Assembly: GCA_963662155.1 (NCBI GenBank)
Contig: OY759263.1
Coordinates: 3,984,041-4,048,040 of the forward strand
DNA length: 64,000 bases
Direction of reading: 5' to 3'
From: Lamellibrachia columna
Taxonomy: Eukaryota; Annelida; Polychaeta; Sabellida; Siboglinidae
A program made the position numbers and the translations under genes. How positions within the stretch are numbered: position 1 is the stretch's first letter; every line of letters starts with the position of its first letter. Under the pieces are notes generated by a model. That model made no database searches. It was not told where the DNA came from and saw only the letters and a program-made list of their open reading frames with translations. This document shows positions 46,249 through 56,330 of this stretch, piece by piece.

Positions 46249-46260
46249 ACAATTTAGTTT

Positions 46261-46659
46261 TAATTAGTTTGCTACGTTAGCCTTGAATAAGGCTGTTTTT
46301 GTGATCAAAAGAACACTTTAGTCTAATATACTTGCTAACTGTGTCTTCTATTAACGCTCGCTGAATTCCCTGACAGAATCCGAAACTAACTTACTCTAAA
46401 ATACTCCCTCTGACTAATAATTAACAAAACCTGTTTCCTAATATATGTCTACAATACGTTTGTGTATAATATATATTCAATAGTAATACTTATTCTATTT
46501 GATATACCGCGTTTTTTTGTAAATGATCTACACCAAATTCAAGTCGCTGCACCAAGTCCAAGTAGCCGGAAGTACTGGAATGAGCATCGTGCATTAGTGT
46601 TAAACTCTCCAAGACAAACATTTTAGAGGCTTGCTACAGACAGCTGTCGGACAACGAAT
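46261..46659. other. CR1 5' flank and upstream region of a THAP exon
   Basis: AT-rich; contains the undefined 5' edge of the CR1 element and the presumed leader of the THAP exon at 46660. No other feature seen. Confidence 0.4.
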
Positions 46660-46732
46660 ATGGTTATTTCCTGTGTGGCTTACAGCTGTACGAATCGACA
46701 GAAGACAGGATTTAACATCTCGTTATTTTCAG
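46660..46732 (+). CDS. First exon of a THAP-domain protein (orphan)
   Basis: ATG at 46660 in the context GAATATGG opens a 73-bp exon reading MVISCVAYSCTNRQKTGFNI, followed by SLFS and a TTTCAG/GTAATT donor at 46732/46733 (phase 1). Met followed by C-x4-C, then TNR and a short Phe-containing stretch is the N-terminus of the C2CH THAP zinc finger, a DNA-binding fold of host regulators and P-element-type transposases. The rest of the finger (Trp, second Cys, His, AVPTIF box) should be in a later exon; I could not find it by 47540. It may be a remnant. Confidence 0.55.
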
Positions 46733-47540
46733 GTAATTTATGTCGCAAATTTGTGTGCTGTGTTAGTGTATATGTGAATGAATGTAACAGTTTCGAAAAT
46801 GTTCTGAATCATCAATATATTACAGATACGTTTGTTTTTCTTGGGGGTAGCGTACATTAAGTGTTTCCCAGTAGTCACATTGATTGGGTGCAACATACAA
46901 TGTTATAGGGGTAGGATTCAGTTTTATAAATAATGTGGGCGTGCGTGTATGCATATTTGTAAATCTTTTTTTTAAATTCTACTAGATGTCAGCTCATTAA
47001 TAAGATTTTTGTTCTTTATTAAGTCATCTGCATTTAATGAGGCTCTCCCTTTTTGGTCGTTGTTTGCCTTTTCATCGTTGTATGAACCACTATTATATAA
47101 CTAATTATGTACACATTGCAACATTCATTGCATTCTATGCATTTGCATTTGTTATCATGTGTCAACTGATAAGAGCTCAGCGGTCTTGTTTTACTAACGG
47201 GTGCTCTATTTATGTCTATGGTCACTTCAGATCCAGGAAGAACACAAAGTTATTAATTTTACATAGTATAACCATGCCCATAGATGAGGAAAACATAATA
47301 CTATTATCTATGTTGCATGCTTATGCATATGCAGAGAAAACATGTTGCCAAGTGCGATTAAACATGTGTTTATGCTATACATAGTAGTGTATATAATGAC
47401 ACAACAACAATTGGAATCTTATGAACCAGTATAATGCCTCATGGTTACAAGACATAATAATATTGGTCACAAGTTTATGGAATATAATTATGATTAAGAC
47501 ACGGCTGATACCGCAAGTCTAGATGGGATGAAACAGAAAA
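46733..47540. other. AT-rich; expected THAP intron, no exon found
   Basis: A 115-aa open frame at 47037-47384 shows no THAP or other known pattern and is probably chance. Confidence 0.4.
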
Positions 47541-47544
47541 CACA

Positions 47545-47580
<36 letters not shown>

Positions 47581-47640
47581 CACACTATTTCAACTACAAC
47601 TGTGTTCTATTGAAGTTGCAGCCTAGTTAATTACTTATTG

Positions 47641-47702
<62 letters not shown>
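47541..47702. repeat. (GCAC)n and (TA)n microsatellites
   Basis: (GCAC)n at 47541-47582 and a TA run at 47647-47702. Confidence 0.95.
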
Positions 47703-47705
<3 letters not shown>

Positions 47706-47878
47706 TATATATAAACCGTTTGTGTAATACATTAAATACCATGTCAGAAAATAAACTGCACGGCACGAGTAACTTTGGTGCTTGTTCTGACGAAGACTGC
47801 CGTTGATGAACAATAATGTGTGGGCGAGACAGACTCGAAAGCAGCGAAGACGTTCCAGTGTGGAACAAGACGTTGCCG

Positions 47879-48144
47879 TCAGAAGACAGAAAAGCGTCTT
47901 GTACTGAGGTTCATCTTGGTCACACCGCATTGCTTCAGCGTCGGACTGAACGCGTCAGGCAACGCGTCGAACAGTTTGTCCTTGTCGTCAATCATGTCAA
48001 TGGCCTCCTCCAGTATGTCCTGATGCTCCTGGTAGGAGCGCTGTAGCTTCACCTGCTGGATATCTTGGCGCAACTCGACGAGTCGGCGCGCCAGGGCGTG
48101 GTCCTGCTCGCGCATCTCCAGCTGCAAGATATATATTATATATA

Positions 48145-48184
<40 letters not shown>

Positions 48185-51100
48185 TCTTCAAAGCATAGAG
48201 TGCGTTTCTAAAAGGGTGTGAAACGGTAATATGTTGAGTGAGAACCTTTTTCGTGACGTGGAGTATGTTACTCACAAAATAGCATGTTGAGATAAACCCC
48301 GCCCGAATGCTCAAGCATGCACCATTTTTGTGGGATAAATATTGGCTGATTGATTGATTAATACCTTAAATATGACACTCTTCTGGGACAAAAGAAAACA
48401 ATCAGAGCATCCCTCGTTCAGAAGAATCCACTTACAATCACAAAGATCACGTTTCTTTTAAAACTAGCACGGACTGGAGTTTGTGTCGTCGTAAATGTTA
48501 AGCTAACGTTTGGTGTTACTCTTACAACAACGCACAATGCGCACGTAAATGGCTTTGCTGGCCCATATCCACCGCTGGCACATATCCATCGCATTTTATG
48601 TGTTGCCAAACGCGGTTTTATTACAATACCATGTATATACATTAAAAAGGTACGTTCCTATATATCGCTGTATCCAGTCATTGGGACTGTTCGAAGCGCT
48701 TTGCACTTCGCCCCCCCCCCTCGCAGACCTGTTCATTCCAACGTCATTCCGACTTATCTGGGAAGCACTCAGCCACGCTGCTGTTACTGCGCGAAGACTA
48801 TTCGTTCGGATATCTATTTCTGTCTGTATCCAGATACCCATTTACACAGCTGAGTGGTTTTCTCGATTGAGAGCCTTACCGCTACGCTACCGCGCCCCAC
48901 AAGTCAACATTAACTATATGCTTTTCCAATGTGTATTCTTTGGCTGCGATGGTTATTTGCGGTGCTACCGATAATGGTGGTTTAACTAACATTACACTCA
49001 GCATAAAAAACAGTATTATTGGGGCGCAGACTCACTAGGCTCGTTCGCAACCACCCGAGGGCATCGTCAATGGCCGTCTTCCGCTCGGGCGTCCACTCGA
49101 CCTTCTCCAATGTCTCGTTCTCCAATGTCTCGTTCTCCGATGTCTCGTTCTCCGATGTCTCGTTCTCCGATGTCTCGTTCTCCGATGGCCCCTTCTCCGT
49201 GAAGTTGTTTATAGTAGGCGCTTTCGCTGCCAAACATGAAGTAGTAGGTTACATGGTAGGTTACATGGTAGGTTACATGGTAAGTTACATGGTAGGTTAC
49301 ATGGTAGGTTACATGGTAGGTTACATGGTAGGTTACATGGTAGGTTGCATGGTAGGTTACATGGTAGGTTACATGGTAGGTTACATCTAAATCTAAAAGA
49401 AGCTATGAGCAAAAACTAGCATGTAACATAAAAAATGACAGCAAGAGTTTTTATGCATATGTCAGGAGTAAACAAAACGTACAAGACAAGGTTGGACCTC
49501 TAGAAGACAGTGCTGGAAATATAATATCACAGGGGTTTGTAATGGCGGAAGACCTAAATGGTTACTTCAGTTCAGTGTTTACCAAAGAAGATATTAGTTC
49601 ATTACCAGTTGCTGATGCTAAATTTCAGGGGGCTAAATCTGACTATTTAGGTCCGTTAGTTGTAACTCCAGAATTGGTAGCTAAGAAAATAAAGGCAATG
49701 AAGGATAACAAATCACCGGGAGTGGATGGGATTCCTCCAAAATTACTAATGGAAACAATAGAACAAATCAGTATACCACTTGCAAGAGTATTCAACTTGT
49801 CATTAAAAGAGGGAGTTGTTCCGTTTGAATGGAAATAAGCAAACATCATACCATTAATTAAAAAGGGTTCGAGAAATAAGTCAGATAATTACAGACCAGT
49901 GAGTTTAACGTCAGTGATTTGTAAATTATTAGAAAGGTTAATTAAAGACCATATGGTGGACTTCCTCGTTAAGCATAAATTATTAAATTCATCTCAACAT
50001 GGATTCCTTAAAGCGAGGTCATGCTTAACAAATATGTTATGTTTTTTGGAAGAAATCACTAAGTGGATAGACGTGGGATCGCCAGTAGATATTATCTACT
50101 TAGATTTTCAGAAAGCTTTTGACAAAGTGCCACATCAAAGATTACTACTTAAATTAAAAGCCCATGGTATCGGGGATAGCATAACTGACTGGATAGAACA
50201 ATGGCTGACTGACAGAAGACAACGAGTTGTAGTAGATGGAGAAGTTTCAACTTGGAAATCGGTTTTGAGTTGGGTACCTCAAGAATCAGTATTAGGACCT
50301 ATATTATTCTTAATTTATATCAATGACTTGGACGACAGTATAACAAGTAACGTACTGAAATTTGCAGACGACACAAAACTGTTTAGAAAAGTTAATACTG
50401 ATGGTGATAAGCAACATTTACAAAACGATCTAGACATATTAGTGAAATGGTCTGAGAAATGGCAGATGTTGTTCAATTTTGGGAAGTGTAAATGCCTACA
50501 TACAGGACATGGGAACTTGAATGTAAACTATAAAATGGGAGATACTGTTCTGGGTACTACAGTAAAAGAAAAGGACTTAGGAGTTACAATAAGCGCTGAT
50601 ATGAAAGTTTCAGAGCAGTGTGGTATTGCAGCTTCAAAGGGTAATCAAATTCTTGGATTGATTAGAAGAAACATAACATACAAGGGAAAAAAGTTAATTA
50701 TACCTCTTTATAAAGCAATAGTTAGACCTCATTTAGAATACTGTATACAAGCATGGAGACCATATCGTAAGAAGGATATAGATACGCTTGAACGCATACA
50801 AAGGAGAGCAACTAAAATGATTCCAGAACTGAGAGACCTTAGTTATGAAGAACGCCTGAAAGAATGTGGTTTAACAACTCTAGAGACAAGGAGGTTAAGA
50901 GATCAAATTGAAGTTTTTAAGATATTGAATGGGTATGAAAATATTGATAGAAATATGTTTTTCTCACTCAAGAAGGATAGCAGAACTAGAGGACATGAGG
51001 TAAAATTAGTAAAGGATAAATGTAGATTGGACATCAGGAAGCACTCGTTCTCACAGAGGACAATAAATGAATGGAACAAATTGTCTACAGATTGTGTAAC

Positions 51101-52480
51101 TGCTAGCAGCGTGAATATGTTTAAAAACAAGGTAGACACATATCTCAGGAGGGCGGGTTATAAGTAGATGAACATTGTTGGACTCTCGATAAGCCAATGG
51201 CTTCCTTGTCCACTTGCCATCTGGGCCTTTGGCTTGGATGGCAACTTTTGTTAATTCTTGTTAAATGGTAGGTTACTTTTTCTTATCAGACTGCATGTAT
51301 GATGTTTATGTGAAACACATGATGTATGTGACGTATATATAGGTTCATTGTTACAATGCTCTGTGTGGATCCGGTCCTGTTTTCCAGCAAGTTTAACAAT
51401 TAACAGCCGCCATTACAATGACTAACGTATTGGTGATTCCGTGCCTCAGTTCCCCGCCCAAAGCATAGCAAAACGGTAATATTTGTCCAGGTTTTAAGTC
51501 AGTAAGCAAACTTGTTTTGACCTACATTAATATTCTCATATGTAAATAAACCCGAACTAACACCATTTGAAGAATCTTGTTTTTAAATGAGAGATACATG
51601 AACGCCCGGTCCGGTCTAGCGTGTTATTTGAATGCGCGAATTATCTTAATCAAACAGAAGACGTCGTAGCTTCGGTCTCCATCAAGACCAAGACTGTGTC
51701 AAGATTTAGAGTAACACACGACAATTAGGCCAAAGTTACTTCAGTTATTAAATACCAGCTGTCCAGACTCCTTATTTCACAACCAAAAGTTGCGTTTCCG
51801 TAAGAAACAGTGGACACGAAACTAACAGTAAATAAGAACCGAACGACCAACAGAAATACCCCGTAATAGAATTGTCGACTGTACATGTACATAGACCACT
51901 AATGAATGATGTACGTACCCAAGTAGCGGCCGTTCGGTGCATCGTCGATGTATTTCTTCTTCCATACGATGTAGCTAGGTCGTCTCGTTGTCAGATGGAG
52001 CCGTTCGGTCATCGTCTTTAAATTGTCCATGTGTAGCGAAGAGTCCGGCTCTTTCGGCGTATTTCGTGAATGTTCGGAATCATTCACGGAAACCGCCGAA
52101 CTCGACCCGTTCTCGAACGAAGGTTCGGGAGGTGCTAACCTGCACCGATCGTCACCCCGCATACTCGCTGGCGTCGAGTCTGAGTTCGACTGACTGTCGT
52201 GTTGCATGTCCAAGTTTATAACCAACTTTTGCTTATTTTTCGTACAGAATTCATCGGTTGTCAGTGAGCTGTCGGCAACGGTGAATGCGTAGCCCTCGGG
52301 TGGCACGTGCGACTGCGAGATCTCCTCGGAAGGTTCGCCAGCTTTGTCGCCTGTGACCGTGTGACTTTTGCCGACGTCAATCTCAGACAAGTTTCGTTCG
52401 AGAAGCGGCAGATCGCGAGGCACATGGCAGTAGGTGGCGCAAACTTCTGGGTTTGCCACCGAATGTCTGCGTTCGTCCAT
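47879..52480 (-). CDS. FAM167: FAM167 (DIORA) family protein, three coding exons
   Basis: Exons 52506-51919 (acceptor TTTTTTTCCCACAG; ATG at 52480-52478; donor GTACGT), 49226-49036 (acceptor TGTTTGGCAG; donor GTGAGT) and 48121-47879 (acceptor ATATCTTGCAG; TGA 47881-47879) join in phase 1 then 0, giving 996 bp, 331 aa. Exon 1 ends with LKTMTERLHLTTRRPSYIVW, exon 2 with DDALGWLRTSL, exon 3 starts LEMREQDHALARRLVELRQD (coiled coil) and ends GVTKMNLSTRRFSVF. These blocks match vertebrate FAM167A/B in order. Human FAM167A is about 214 aa; this one is longer through an acidic Ser-rich N-terminus and a repeat in exon 2. The molecular function of the family is poorly known; some members have been linked to signalling and autoimmunity. 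Intron 1 (about 2.7 kb) holds a CR1 insertion, intron 2 (914 bp) a SINE. The 5' untranslated exon was not identified. Confidence 0.92.
48149..48182. repeat. (GA)n microsatellite next to the exon 3 acceptor
   Basis: 34 bp of GA repeats, read as (CT)n on the coding strand, about 30 bp upstream of the FAM167 exon 3 acceptor, after a TA-rich stretch. It probably serves as part of the pyrimidine-rich branch/acceptor region. Confidence 0.8.
48635..48899 (-). mobile_element. tRNA-derived SINE, copy 3, in FAM167 intron 2
   Basis: Minus-strand head GTGGGGCGCGGTAGCGTAGC and body blocks CACTCAGCTGTGTAAATGGG and GAGTGCTTCCCAGATAAGTC match the SINEs at 9310-9985, and the tail CAAAGCGCTTCGAA ... ATATATAGG is like theirs. 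The B-box part of the head is deleted. It has the same orientation as the host gene. Confidence 0.7.
49095..49185 (-). repeat. 15-bp coding repeat in FAM167 exon 2
   Basis: Six units of 15 bp encode the pentapeptide (S/L)ENET in series. The frame is kept because the unit is a multiple of three. The repeat lies in the acidic linker before the conserved DDALGWLR block. Confidence 0.93.
49240..49387. repeat. 12-bp minisatellite (GGTAGGTTACAT)
   Basis: About 12 units, beginning only ~14 bp upstream of the FAM167 exon 2 acceptor. One further copy, ATGGTAGGTTAC, sits at 51265-51276 immediately beyond the CR1 element, showing that the CR1 inserted within the array. Confidence 0.95.
49388..51264 (+). 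mobile_element. 5'-truncated CR1 in FAM167 intron 1 (antisense)
   Basis: Starts inside ORF2 at codons for SKRSYEQKLACN and runs to the CR1 3' tail (GGCTTGGATGGCAACTTTTG, then TTAATTCTTGTTAA). It is bounded on both sides by the same 12-bp minisatellite, so it entered the FAM167 intron there. It is antisense to the gene. Near identity to the element at 42111 suggests recent insertion. Confidence 0.94.
49390..51167 (+). pseudogene. CR1 ORF2 C-terminal two-thirds (reverse transcriptase)
   Basis: One frame is open from 49390 to 51167 apart from a single TAA at 49836-49838, where the sibling copy has a Glu codon. It includes NKSPGVDGIPPKLL, YLDFQKAFDKVPHQRL, the FADD catalytic box (KFADDTKLF, near 50358) and the C-terminal domain to VDTYLRRAGYK. 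In the VPQGSVLG block the Gly has become Glu (VPQESVLG), which would probably harm activity. The endonuclease is missing because of 5' truncation. Confidence 0.92.
51277..51918. other. Rest of FAM167 intron 1, no feature seen
   Basis: Plain AT-rich intron sequence between the CR1 3' end and the exon 1 donor at 51918. Confidence 0.6.
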
Positions 52481-52660
52481 CGCGGATGTCTGGCGACTCG
52501 TTGATCCTGTGGGAAAAAAATCAACTGTTGCAATGACCAGGCGAGAACATACTAGAGGCAGCACAACTGTTTCGTGTTGTCGACTCGATGAACCCGGGCG
52601 GCGGACGCAGGAAGCATGTGGTCCGCGCAGTTATAAATGATCACATTATATATCCTGCAA

Positions 52661-52787
52661 CGCACTACATCGTCACGTCATGGAATACAGTGCGTCATTG
52701 TTCGGTGGGAACACGTTCCCCGTGACGACGAACATGTTCCCGCCGAACAGTGATGCACTGTATTCCATGACGTGACGATGTAGTGCG
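52661..52787. repeat. Long hairpin, 58-bp arms
   Basis: Arms 52661-52718 and 52730-52787 are inverted copies with about four mismatches, separated by an 11-bp loop. The outer end reads CGCACTACATCGTCACGTCA. It lies about 150 bp upstream of the FAM167 exon 1 acceptor, in intron or 5' flank. No target duplication is obvious. It could be a fold-back MITE or a structural element. Confidence 0.88.
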
Positions 52788-53172
52788 TAATAGAAAGGAA
52801 ATTGGTAGATCCCCTATTTGGAACACCGTGTAAACACTGTAGTATCAAGTTAATTACACACCGTATATCAATTGTCATGCGGTTCACAACGGAAGGTACT
52901 TCCCCAACACTTTGTCTCCTCAAGTGAAAGTTTTCTCTTGATACGACAATGTTACAATTTACCGGAGAAAATGTTGCAACTTGCCGTACCACCATCTCTT
53001 TCACACACGAAACAAACGCTGCTCAACGGCCTATGCAACAACTAGAACATTGTATTCACGAAGAATCATGTGCTCACAAACCGTTGACAAGTCGACTTTA
53101 CGAAACAATTTCATATTACTGCTTTTCTTCCTTTCTTTAACATAGCGCAGTCGTTAACCTTGTCAGTGGATC
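52788..53172. other. Intergenic or 5' region, no gene seen
   Basis: Overlapping short frames only. The missing 5' exon of the FAM167 gene could be here or further up. Confidence 0.4.
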
Positions 53173-53220
53173 CACGTGATGTCACACGTGATGTCACACG
53201 TGATGTCACACGTGATGTCA
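53173..53220. repeat. 12-bp tandem repeat CACGTGATGTCA, four units
   Basis: Each unit joins an E-box-like CACGTG to a TGATGTCA (CRE/AP-1-like) word. The 12-bp spacing is exact. Confidence 0.9.
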
Positions 53221-53361
53221 CCCGTGGCAGGTTTAACACAGTTGGTGAACATGCTGCTACCCTGCGAAATTATGTGCATGAGTAATTTTGTCATTAGTAC
53301 TTCTGTCACAACTTATTAATGTCGCAGCTAGCATCGGTATCCACTATATACGCACAAACTA

Positions 53362-53448
53362 CCTGCCATCCAACCTGCCATCCAACCTGCCATCCAACCT
53401 GCCATCCAACCTGCCATCCAACCTGCCATCCAACCTGCCATCCAACCA
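53362..53448. repeat. 12-bp tandem repeat CTGCCATCCAAC
   Basis: About seven exact units followed by degenerate ones. Confidence 0.95.
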
Positions 53449-53790
53449 ACCCTCCAACATTCTTGCAGCGATGAACGATTGATCGTCCTGAAAACCTTTT
53501 ATAACTTCCGATATGTTTCAACTTTGAGCGTCTTGTCTGACAGCAGACAATGATGCCGTTTCATCTCAGATTTTGTTGTTGTTGAGATTATTTTAGCTGT
53601 GCACAATTAGTTGTAATTGGTCGGTTTAATACTTGCTATTTAAGCAACCAGCCATCACTGATAACCCAATATTAATATAGATGAAAGAACATATTTACAT
53701 ATTGGCGGCGTCTACTAGTGTTTACGTGTTTTGATTTGTGCAAAGAAACCGATGCAATGTAAGAAAAACACAAACAGAAATAGTAATGTG
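53449..53790. other. Intergenic, no feature seen
   Basis: Nothing recognised between the short tandem repeat and the 90-bp satellite. Confidence 0.5.
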
Positions 53791-54691
53791 CATATAAAGT
53801 ATACCATTAAGACGACGATGACGTCTGGTCTACATCTCGAGGTCCCCGCACGTGCGTTCACTCAGCAGTAGCACTGACTACATATAAAGTATACCATTAA
53901 GACGACGATGACGTCTGGTCTACATCTCGAGGTCCCCGCACGTGCGTTCACTCAGCAGTAGCACTGACTACATATAAAGTATACCATTAAGACGACGATG
54001 ACGTCTGGTCTACATCTCGAGGTCCCCGCACGTGCGTTCACTCAGCAGTAGCACTGACTACATATAAAGTATACCATTAAGACGACGATGGCGTCTGGCC
54101 TACATCTCGAGGTCCCCGCACGTGCGTTCACTCAGCAGTAGCACTGACTACATATAAAGTATACCATTAAGACGACGATGACGTCTGGCCTACATCTCGA
54201 GGTCCCCGCACGTGCGTTCACTCAGCAGTAGCACTGACTACATATAAAGTATACCATTAAGACGACGATGACGTCTGGTCTACATCTCGAGGTCCCCGCA
54301 CGTGCGTTCACTCAGCAGTAGCACTGACTACATATAAAGTATACCATTAAGACGACGATGACGTCTGGTCTACATCTCGAGGTCCCCGCACGTGCGTTCA
54401 CTCAGCAGTAGCACTGACTACATATAAAGTATACCATTAAGACGACGATGGCGTCTGGCCTACATCTCGAGGTCCCGCACGTGCGTTCACTCAGCAGTAG
54501 CACTGACTACATATAAAGTATACCATTAAGACGACGATGACGTCTGGCCTACATCTCGAGGTCCCCGCACATGCGTTCACTCAGCAGTAGCACTGACTAC
54601 ATATAAAGTATACCATTAAGACGACGATGGCGTCTGGCCTACATCTCGAGGTCCCCGCACATGCGTTCACTCAGCAGTAGCACTGACTACA
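53791..54691. repeat. 90-bp satellite, ten units
   Basis: Ten head-to-tail 90-bp units starting CATATAAAGTATACCATTAA, 97-100% alike; one unit is 89 bp. Each contains TATAAAG and GATGACGTCTGG, plus a CTCGAG site. Linked variants (GATGGCG with GGCC, GATGACG with GGCC, GATGACG with GGTC) recur with a spacing of four units, so blocks of four units were copied. Confidence 0.97.
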
Positions 54692-55090
54692 TATGTACAG
54701 AGCGTGATGACACTTTCTACAAACGACGGAAGGGCGCAGACCACAATATTTTTCCCCATGGGTGGCCATGGTAACGTTTTGCATGATTACTGTGACATGT
54801 GACCATCAAAAATTATAAACCTGGACTGTATCCGCTAGCAATATGTCATCAATGTGCTCAACAATTTTGTGAAAATCACTTAAACCCCTTTAATCATGTG
54901 GCAAAAGCGCTTTGTTTCGGCGCCTCAAAATCACCAGATTTCGAAAACTAATAATACGCCTATAATGTTACGAGAATGTCACCACTAAAATGCCTACGCG
55001 CTTCCAAATCCGCTTCATACTCTTGTGGCAATTAAAATCACTGACATCGGCTAACTTGCGTGTTTTAGGCACTAACTTCGTGAAACACTT
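54692..55090. other. Intergenic, no feature seen
   Basis: No gene or repeat recognised. Confidence 0.5.
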
Positions 55091-55315
55091 CCGGAAGTGT
55101 AAATGTGGTGTGACACCGGAAGTGTAACTGTGGTGTGACACCGGAAGTGTAAATGTGGTGTGCCCCTGGAAGTGTAACTGTGATGTGACGACGGAAGTGT
55201 AACTGCGGTGTGACACCGGAAGTGTAATTGTGGTGCGCCCCTGGAAGTATAACTGTGGTGTGACGACGGAAATGTAACTGTGGTGTGACACCGGAAGTGT
55301 AATTGTGGTGTGCCC
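55091..55315. repeat. 25-bp tandem array of ETS-like sites
   Basis: Nine 25-bp units of the form xCGGAAGTGTAACTGTGGTG plus TGACA, TGCCC or TGACG. Most units contain CGGAAGTG, the core bound by ETS factors. The three unit endings follow each other in a fixed order, making a 75-bp higher-order unit. The first unit overlaps a perfect 16-bp palindrome ACACTTCCGGAAGTGT at 55085-55100. Confidence 0.9.
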
Positions 55316-56231
55316 CTGAAAAACATTGTTGCCACTAGGATGTCAGGTGACTAACTGATATAACCGCCATACTGGATTTGCTTCTCCACTGACGTCAGTG
55401 TGTCCCATTGCTTATGTGCATCCGGACAGATATTGTACTGTTTAATATGGGAAAAGAGTGGTATGTTACTTCAGCACACCTTGAGTGATGTCATTTGGCA
55501 GAGCTAATAAGTACAAAGTTGCGTCACTCTGATACGACAGCAGCTCTTCGCTTCCATCCGCGTTGTGGTGCGTCAGTGTAAATCTGTAAAGGTAGGCTAT
55601 TTCTGAGGTACATTCACCACTCATTGTCATACAATTCAATACATTCTTGTTTGAACGTGTGTGTTCGTGTTGAACACCTCCACGTCACCAGGGTAGAGTT
55701 ATCCAGCTAAAAGTAGTCTTATCGCGTGTAGCTTGTTGTGTGTGTGTGTGTGCTAAGCAGTTCTATAAACACTATAATACATCATAATTAGGTATATATC
55801 GGTTAATTTATGTAACAATGCAGTTATGTCTCTTCCTGTCTCCAACCCTACAAACCTAGAATACAGTACTATCCCCATTTAGCTGAAAAACGACAGCGAC
55901 AGGGCGGCGAGTCACGTAGATCAGATAAAAAGTTTAGCAAATAGGGATCAGGTAACGGTTGGCTGATTCCATTTATAGTTTTCTGCACAGTGTGTACCCT
56001 TGGCGCCAGACAAACAAGGTTGGGGAAATTATGCGGTGACGTCACTGGAGCAGATAATTCTCCTTTGGACCCGGGTTATTTAAAAAAATGTACATATTGG
56101 CACGACTACAGATTTCACAAACTCACACGCGTGAGAGCGCAACCCGAAGCATATATTTATACATCACTGTGTTTCATTTACTGAGTAGGTTCGCATCGTG
56201 CATGCATTCATATACACATTTACGTCCTTGT
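55316..56231. other. Intergenic, no supported gene
   Basis: No family-level evidence for any open frame. A short (GT)n occurs at 55737-55751. Confidence 0.5.
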
Positions 56232-56330
56232 GTATGTATGTATGTATGTATGTATGTATGTATGTATGTATGTATGTATGTATGTATGTATGTATGTATG
56301 TATGTATGTATGTATGTATGTATGTATGTG
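56232..56330. repeat. (TATG)n microsatellite
   Basis: About 24 units of TATG without interruption. Confidence 0.98.

Larger units (their letters stand above)
42111..46260 (-). mobile_element. Near full-length CR1 retrotransposon
   Basis: Contains, in order on the minus strand, ORF1 (46248-45061), ORF2 (about 45058-42205) and a 3' tail ending in ATCTTGTTAAATCTTGTA at about 42111. ORF2 is nearly identical to the copy at 49388-51264, so the family was active recently. Lesions: TGA at 46156-46158 in ORF1; and in ORF2 a ~14-bp deletion near 44884, a TAA at 44758-44760, a run of 14 T at 44609-44622, and a TAG at 43312-43314. The 5' boundary is not defined. Confidence 0.92.

Noticed and set aside
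53791..54691. CRISPR-like array
   Set aside because: The 90-bp units are near-identical throughout with no unique spacers and the genome is animal; it is a satellite.
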